Shown here: piece after piece, positions 59,855 through 64,000 of the stretch
How the letters are laid out: each line of letters starts with the position of its first letter
How positions within the stretch are numbered: position 1 is the stretch's first letter
DNA from: Acidimicrobiaceae bacterium
Lineage (GTDB): Bacteria > Actinomycetota > Acidimicrobiia > Acidimicrobiales > Aldehydirespiratoraceae
Assembly: GCA_016845585.1 (NCBI GenBank)
Contig: JAERSO010000035.1
Coordinates: 1 to 64,000 of the forward strand
DNA length: 64,000 nucleotides
Reading direction: 5' to 3'
Notes under the pieces: model-generated
Database searches by the model: none
The model's input: only the letters and a program-made list of their open reading frames with translations
Told to the model about the DNA's origin: nothing
Position numbers and translations under genes: made by a program

Positions 59855-61056
59855 CCTGGCAACTCACCGACGAACAGCTCGCCATCCAGGCCAAGGCCCG
59901 TGCCTTGGCCGGCGAGGTGATCGGGCCCCGCGCCAAGGCAGTCGACGAGGCCGAGCAGTACCCGTGGGAGAACGTCGCTGCTCTCCAGGAAGCCGGTTTC
60001 ACGGGCATGACCGTACCGAAGGATCTCGGTGGCCCCGGTCACTCATTCCTCGACGCGGTGCTCGTGGTCGAGGAGATGGCGAAGAAGTGTGGTGTCACCG
60101 GCCGCATCGCGGTCGAAGCGAACATGGGCGCCATCTCCGCGGTGATGGCCTACGGCACCGATGAGCAGAAGAAGATCGCGGCCGAATACGTCCTGAGTGG
60201 TGACAAGCCCGCCATCTGTATCACCGAACCGGGCGCCGGGTCCGCGGCATCGCAGATGACGACGCGCGCCGATCGCCGTGGCGACACGTACATCGTCAAC
60301 GGCAAGAAGCACTGGATCACGGGCGGCACGGTGAGCCGCATGCACCTGATCTTCGCCCGCGTGTTCGACGAGGACGGCAACGAGGAGGGCATCGGCGGAT
60401 TCCTCGCCTTCCGGGACGAGACGCCGGGGCTCAGCTTCGGCCGGCGAGAGCCGACCATGGGCCTGCGTGCCATCCCCGAGATGGAAGTCATCTTCGAGGA
60501 CATGGAGGTCGGGGCCGACATGGTCGTGCTGCCGCCGTCGGGCTTCCGCCGGGGCTTCGCCGATCTGATGAACGCCTACAACAGTCAGCGGGTGGGTGCC
60601 GGCACGGTGGCACTGGGCCTCGGTCAGGGCGCCTACGAGTTGGCACTCGACTTCGCCAAGGAGCGTGAACAGTTCGACCGGCCGATCGCCGAGTTCCAGG
60701 GTCTGCAATGGATGCTCGCCGACATGTCGGTCAAGATCGAAGCCGCCCGCAGCCTGACCTACCGCGCCGCGGAGTCCCGCGGCGACGGTGGCTCACCATT
60801 CCCCGACGCCGCGCTCGCGGCGCAGGCCAAGATCTTCACGTCGGAGTCGATGATCCAGGTCGTCAGCGATGCGCTCCAGGTCTTCGGAGCCGCCGGCTAC
60901 AGCCGCAACAACCCCCTCGAGCGCATGTACCGCGATGTCCGCATGTTCACCATCGGCGGTGGCACCGCCCAGATCCTCCGCACCGTCGTGTCGAGCCGCA
61001 TTCTCGACATGAAGCTCCCGCAGACGCGTGGTGGGTTCATGCCCAAGGACGCCTAG
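59851..61056 (+). CDS. Acyl-CoA dehydrogenase (second of two)
   Basis: A 401-residue flavoenzyme. LTDEQLAIQAKARALAGEVI at the N-terminus, ICITEPGAGSAASQMTTRAD and DTYIVNGKKHWITGGTVSRM are FAD-binding, and REQFDRPIAEFQGLQWMLAD, FGAAGYSRNNPLERMYRDVR and FTIGGGTAQILRTVVSSRIL complete the C-terminal domain. It differs clearly from the one at 50161, so the two may act on different intermediates. ATG overlaps the TTC38 gene stop. The CoA transferase follows 2 bases later, and this neighbour suggests activation of an acid to a CoA ester before dehydrogenation. Confidence 0.93.
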   Translation: MTWQLTDEQLAIQAKARALAGEVIGPRAKAVDEAEQYPWENVAALQEAGFTGMTVPKDLGGPGHSFLDAVLVVEEMAKKCGVTGRIAVEANMGAISAVMAYGTDEQKKIAAEYVLSGDKPAICITEPGAGSAASQMTTRADRRGDTYIVNGKKHWITGGTVSRMHLIFARVFDEDGNEEGIGGFLAFRDETPGLSFGRREPTMGLRAIPEMEVIFEDMEVGADMVVLPPSGFRRGFADLMNAYNSQRVGAGTVALGLGQGAYELALDFAKEREQFDRPIAEFQGLQWMLADMSVKIEAARSLTYRAAESRGDGGSPFPDAALAAQAKIFTSESMIQVVSDALQVFGAAGYSRNNPLERMYRDVRMFTIGGGTAQILRTVVSSRILDMKLPQTRGGFMPKDA

Positions 61057-61058
61057 GT

Positions 61059-62207
61059 ATGAGCGCACCGCTCGACGGCATCATCGTCGTCTCGGTCGAG
61101 CAGGCCATCGCCGCGCCGTTCGCCACCCGCCAACTCGCCGACCTCGGCGCCCGGGTGTTGAAGATCGAGCGGCCCGGATCGGGCGACTTCGCCCGCGACT
61201 ACGACACTGCGGTCGAAGGCTCGTCTGCCTTCTTCGTGTGGGGCAATCGGGGGAAGGACAGCTTCGTCCTCGATCTCAAGGATGACGACGACCGGGCCAT
61301 GTTCGAGCGGTTGCTCGCCGGCGCCGACGTCTTCATCCAGAACCTGGCGCCGGGAGCGGCCGAACGGGCTGGACTCCTCGCCCATCAGGTGCGCGAGCGG
61401 TATCCGTCGATCATTGCGTGCGGCATCTCGGGCTACGGACTCGACGGCCCCCGCACCGACGACAAGGCGTACGACCTCGCCATCCAGGCCGAGGCCGGTG
61501 CAATGTCGCTCACCGGGTCCGAGGCCGAGCCGAGCAAGATCGGCTTCTCCGTGGCCGACATCGCGTCCGGCATGTACGGACTCTCGTCGATCCTCGCCGC
61601 ACTCTTTCGCCGCCAGGCCACCGGTGAAGGCGCCACCATCGAACTCTCGATGCTCGAGTGTCTCGCCGAGTGGACCGCGGCCCCCACCTATGGCGCCGTC
61701 GGACGCGGCGCCAACCCGGCTCGAGCCGGCCACCGCCACGCCATGATCTCGCCCTACGGCGTCTACCCGCTCGCCGACGGTCGCGAGATCCTGATCGCCG
61801 TGCAGAACCACACCGAGTGGCTGGCGCTGTGCACCGACGTGTTTCAGAAGCCCGAGCTCGCCGACGACGAGCGCTTCGCCACCAACGAGGCTCGCATCAC
61901 CAACATCGCAGAGTTCGAACCGGTGCTGCGAGCCGCGCTCTCCTCCGCACCGGCGGACGAGATGCTGCAGCGGCTGACGGCGGCTCGTATCGCCTACAGC
62001 TCCGTCAACACCCCGCTCGCCCTGTGGGACCACGACCAACTCCACGCGCGTGACCGCTTCATCGACACGGAACTGCCGACCGGCCGAGCCAAGACCCTCA
62101 AACCGCCGTTCAACATCGACGACGCGGGCGGGGCCAATCCCCGGGTCCCCGCCCTCGGCGAACACGACCCCGACCTCGTCAACGAGCTCATCGCCCGAGG
62201 CAAGTAA
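61059..62207 (+). CDS. CaiB/BaiF family (type III) CoA transferase
   Basis: A 382-residue enzyme. N-terminal IIVVSVEQAIAAPFATRQLA leads to DLGARVLKIERPGSGDFARD, whose Asp is the catalytic residue of the family, and WGNRGKDSFVLDLKDDDDRA follows. LDGPRTDDKAYDLAIQAEAG and MSLTGSEAEPSKIGFSVADI are family motifs. It transfers CoA between acids without a CoA intermediate. It ends the operon; its stop is the first part of the palindromic terminator. Together with the two acyl-CoA dehydrogenases it forms a CoA-dependent degradation limb. Confidence 0.92.
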   Translation: MSAPLDGIIVVSVEQAIAAPFATRQLADLGARVLKIERPGSGDFARDYDTAVEGSSAFFVWGNRGKDSFVLDLKDDDDRAMFERLLAGADVFIQNLAPGAAERAGLLAHQVRERYPSIIACGISGYGLDGPRTDDKAYDLAIQAEAGAMSLTGSEAEPSKIGFSVADIASGMYGLSSILAALFRRQATGEGATIELSMLECLAEWTAAPTYGAVGRGANPARAGHRHAMISPYGVYPLADGREILIAVQNHTEWLALCTDVFQKPELADDERFATNEARITNIAEFEPVLRAALSSAPADEMLQRLTAARIAYSSVNTPLALWDHDQLHARDRFIDTELPTGRAKTLKPPFNIDDAGGANPRVPALGEHDPDLVNELIARGK

Positions 62208-62231
62208 CGCTGGGGACAGACCCCAGCGTTA
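62205..62231. terminator. Repeated palindrome, copy 4, between convergent genes
   Basis: TAACGCTGGGG, ACAGA and CCCCAGCGTTA form a perfect 11-bp hairpin. The TAA is the stop of the CoA-transferase gene. The TTA at the end gives a TAA on the minus strand just past the MarR stop. Both transcripts should terminate here. Confidence 0.75.
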
Positions 62232-62232
62232 C

Positions 62233-62733
62233 TCAGTCGGCGTTGGTGATGACGGTGCGGAGCAGGCGAGCGAGGTCGTCCTTCTCCGTATCACTGAGCC
62301 CATCTGCCATCTCGGCTTCGAAGTCGTTGAAGCGGGGGAAGACCGCTTCGATCGTGGCGAGGCCGGTGTGGGTCAGCGACACCATCACCCGTCGTCGATC
62401 GGACTCCACACGCTCGCGCACCACCAGATCCTGCTTTTCGAGTGTGCCGAGAAGGCCGGTGAGCGTGCCCTTGGCGAGATCACATTCAGCGGCCAACTGA
62501 GCCGTCTCCATCTCGCCCCAGACCCACAGGACCCACAGGGCCGTGAAACCACCCCAGGACAGATTGCGCTCCGCCAACACCGTGCGCTCGGCCCGCCGGC
62601 GGACGGCTGCGGCCGCTCGATAGATGTTCGAGATCGCGTGCAACGACCGGAAATCGAATGGTCGGTCACCCAAGGCAGCCCGAATGTCTCGCTCCGCGTC
62701 GAGCACGCTCTCCTCGTTGGTCGACTCGCTCAC
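62233..62733 (-). CDS. MarR-family transcription regulator
   Basis: A 166-residue winged-helix regulator: RNLSWGGFTALWVLWVWGEM, then AQLAAECDLAKGTLTGLLGT, LEKQDLVVRERVESDRRRVM and VSLTHTGLATIEAVFPRFND show the MarR HTH and wing. The C-terminal helix would dimerise. MarR proteins bind palindromes and release them when a phenolic ligand enters. Its promoter region contains two sites of the same 20-bp palindrome found in the other divergent gaps, so it is the best candidate for the regulator of the cluster. ATG at 62733; FAH lies divergent. Confidence 0.9.
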   Translation of the reverse strand: MSESTNEESVLDAERDIRAALGDRPFDFRSLHAISNIYRAAAAVRRRAERTVLAERNLSWGGFTALWVLWVWGEMETAQLAAECDLAKGTLTGLLGTLEKQDLVVRERVESDRRRVMVSLTHTGLATIEAVFPRFNDFEAEMADGLSDTEKDDLARLLRTVITNAD

Positions 62734-62742
62734 ATCAGCTCA

Positions 62743-62762
62743 ATCATTCGGCCCCCAACGAT
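62743..62762. promoter_or_regulatory. Cluster operator, site 3 (MarR promoter)
   Basis: ATCATTCGGCCCCCAACGAT has the half-sites of site 1 with a changed centre. It lies 10 bases before the MarR start, where a repressor would block its own gene. Confidence 0.6.
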
Positions 62763-62787
62763 AGGCCGAGGCACCGCTCAGCCAAGA

Positions 62788-62807
62788 ATCGTTCGGTACC
62801 AAATCAT
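62788..62807. promoter_or_regulatory. Cluster operator, site 4 (FAH promoter)
   Basis: ATCGTTCGGTACCAAATCAT differs from site 1 only in two bases of the second half. It is 45 bp, centre to centre, from site 3, so two dimers may bind on about the same face of the helix. Confidence 0.7.
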
Positions 62808-62831
62808 TTCCGCATGGACTAGGTTGTCCCG

Positions 62832-63713
62832 ATGACCGAGTACCGACGGATTCTGCTGGATGGCTACCCCTGCGAGGTCGAGCGGGATGGGGATGACCTC
62901 GTCGCCGCCGACGGACGCCGAGTCGCCATCGCTGACGCCACCCACCTCTCACCGGTGGAGCCGACCAAGATCATCTGCATCCACCTGAACTACCGCAGCA
63001 GGGTCGATGAGTTCATGACGAAGCTGCCGGCCGCGCCGACCTACTTCCACAAGCCGATCACCGCGCTGTGCGGCCACGAGGCCGACGTCGTGCGCCCGGA
63101 AGGCTGTGAGTGGCTCAACTACGAAGGCGAGATCGCAATCGTGATCGGCAAGACCTGCCGCAACATCTCCCCAGAAGAAGCCGGCGACTACATCGCGGGC
63201 TACGCCGTGGCCAATGACTACGGCCTCCACGATTTCCGCGACACCGATGCCGGCTCGATGCTTCGGGTGAAGGGCAGCGACACGCTCTGCCCGATCGGCC
63301 CGGCCCTCGTCACCGACTGGGACTTCCGTGGCAAGCGCATCCAGACCATCGTCAACGGCGAAGTGAAGCAGGACGCCTCCACCGACGAGATGGAGTGGGA
63401 CATGCACTACATCGTCGCCGACATCGCCCGCACGATCACCCTGGTGCCCGGCGACATCCTGCTCTCAGGTACGCCCGCCAACTCCCGCACCGTCTACCCC
63501 GGCGATGTCGTCACCGTCGCCGTGGAGGGCCTCGGCGAGCTCACCAACACGATCGTCACCGGTCCGACTCCCATTCGCACCGACGTCGGCGCCCAGGTGT
63601 CGCGCAGCGAAGAAGTCATGTCGACCGCCCAGGGCGGCGACTGGGAGTTCCGCGGCATCCGTGCCCCTCTCGGCCCGGGCGCCGAGCACTACAAGAGCAA
63701 GCTCGATGACTGA
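62832..63713 (+). CDS. Fumarylacetoacetate hydrolase (FAH) family protein, HpaG-like
   Basis: A 293-residue protein of the FAH fold. The metal site is formed by Glu-x-Glu in NYEGEIAIVIGKTCRN and the Asp in VANDYGLHDFRDTDAGSMLR, then KGSDTLCPIGPALVTDWDF and PGDILLSGTPANSRTVYPGD follow. By pattern it fits the isomerase/decarboxylase branch (HpaG, HpcE) acting after extradiol cleavage of homoprotocatechuate, but catechol meta-pathway hydratases share it. Its ATG at 62832 lies behind operator site 4. The aldehyde dehydrogenase start overlaps its stop, as in hpa gene clusters. The overall role is the lower part of a ring-cleavage route. Confidence 0.9.
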   Translation: MTEYRRILLDGYPCEVERDGDDLVAADGRRVAIADATHLSPVEPTKIICIHLNYRSRVDEFMTKLPAAPTYFHKPITALCGHEADVVRPEGCEWLNYEGEIAIVIGKTCRNISPEEAGDYIAGYAVANDYGLHDFRDTDAGSMLRVKGSDTLCPIGPALVTDWDFRGKRIQTIVNGEVKQDASTDEMEWDMHYIVADIARTITLVPGDILLSGTPANSRTVYPGDVVTVAVEGLGELTNTIVTGPTPIRTDVGAQVSRSEEVMSTAQGGDWEFRGIRAPLGPGAEHYKSKLDD

Positions 63714-64000
63714 CGCCGCTCCGCCGGTGGCCGACGTCGACGGCGTGGCCGTCCCCACCGGCCATCTGATCGGCGGAGCATGGGTCGCCTCCCCGACCAC
63801 CTTCGAGAGCAGATCGCCGCTCGACTGGGACGAGATGTTGCTCGCCAACGTCGCCCGCGGGGACGAGGTCACCGCCGACGCCGCGGTTGCCGCTGCGGTG
63901 CAAGGCTTCAGGGTCTGGGGGCACTACTCGCCGGTCGAGCGGGCCGAGGTCATGCACCGTCTGGCCGACCTGATCGAGGCCAACAACGAAGAGATCGCCC
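63706..64000 (+). CDS. Aldehyde dehydrogenase, 5' part (HpaE-like), runs off the window
   Basis: Read directly at the window's end. From the ATG at 63706 the protein reads MTDAAPPVADVDGVAVPTGH, LIGGAWVASPTTFESRSPLD, and VAAAVQGFRVWGHYSPVERA, then EVMHRLADLIEANNEEIA up to base 64000. This is the usual N-terminal half-strand of ALDH; the catalytic Cys lies beyond. The overlap with the FAH gene and the dioxygenase in the cluster support 5-carboxymethyl-2-hydroxymuconate semialdehyde dehydrogenase or a similar enzyme, by context only. Confidence 0.82.
   Translation, partial: MTDAAPPVADVDGVAVPTGHLIGGAWVASPTTFESRSPLDWDEMLLANVARGDEVTADAAVAAAVQGFRVWGHYSPVERAEVMHRLADLIEANNEEIA

Overview
The window is high-GC, densely packed DNA of actinobacterial type. 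Supporting signs are many GTG and TTG starts, ATGA/GTGA stop-start overlaps, a DUF222/13E12 HNH nuclease behind a Gram-positive-type SOS box, several F420/FMN luciferase-like oxidoreductases, a LivM-LivG-type importer and four cytochromes P450. The gene content would fit an Acidimicrobiia-like marine or soil actinobacterium; that placement is inference. No rRNA, tRNA or CRISPR array was seen.

Region 1 (about 1-8.6 kb) looks like accessory DNA. It holds a broken short-chain dehydrogenase, a CopG/Doc toxin-antitoxin pair, a second Fic pair (mobile mystery proteins A and B), two paralogous coiled-coil membrane proteins, a 50-residue zinc-ribbon protein and the C-terminal remnant of a tyrosine recombinase.

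Region 2 (about 8.6-34 kb) is mixed housekeeping and stress functions: an SOS-type HNH nuclease, a large BNR-repeat propeller protein, an AAA ATPase, pirin, RecQ fused to a phosphoribosyltransferase-like domain, an ECF sigma factor fused to an anti-sigma-like tail beside a DUF6777 lipoprotein, a cupredoxin, a DsbA-like protein and TrmL. It also holds a gene of the glycine/sarcosine/betaine reductase selenoprotein B family, whose two halves are joined by an in-frame UGA followed by a SECIS-like hairpin. Decay is frequent here: an alcohol dehydrogenase and a polyphosphate kinase 2 with internal deletions, a secreted S-layer-homology protein broken at four places, a membrane protein with a G-run frameshift and a trypsin-like protease without its N-terminus.

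Region 3 (about 34-64 kb) begins with an AlkC-like repair protein and TerC. It then becomes an almost uninterrupted catabolic cluster: a class III extradiol dioxygenase, class I glutamine amidotransferase, four P450s with a 3Fe-4S ferredoxin, an acetoacetate decarboxylase-like enzyme, an amidase, two dehydrogenases, a luciferase-like oxidoreductase, a branched-chain-type ABC importer, a GntR regulator, two acyl-CoA dehydrogenases, a glutamine synthetase-like ligase, two aldehyde dehydrogenases, an alpha/beta hydrolase, a TTC38-like protein, a CaiB-type CoA transferase, a MarR regulator and a FAH-family enzyme. Almost all genes overlap or abut.

The main new signal is a 20-bp operator-like palindrome, close to ATCGTTCGGTACCGAATGAT. 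It occurs four times, in the three divergent promoter gaps of this cluster (40060, 44670, and 62743 plus 62788). The last gap is the promoter of the MarR gene itself, so the cluster is probably one regulon autoregulated by that protein. A second signal is a palindrome with core GGGG-(A/T)CAGA-CCCC, found four times just after stop codons; at two convergent gene pairs it forms, or nearly forms, the two stop codons.
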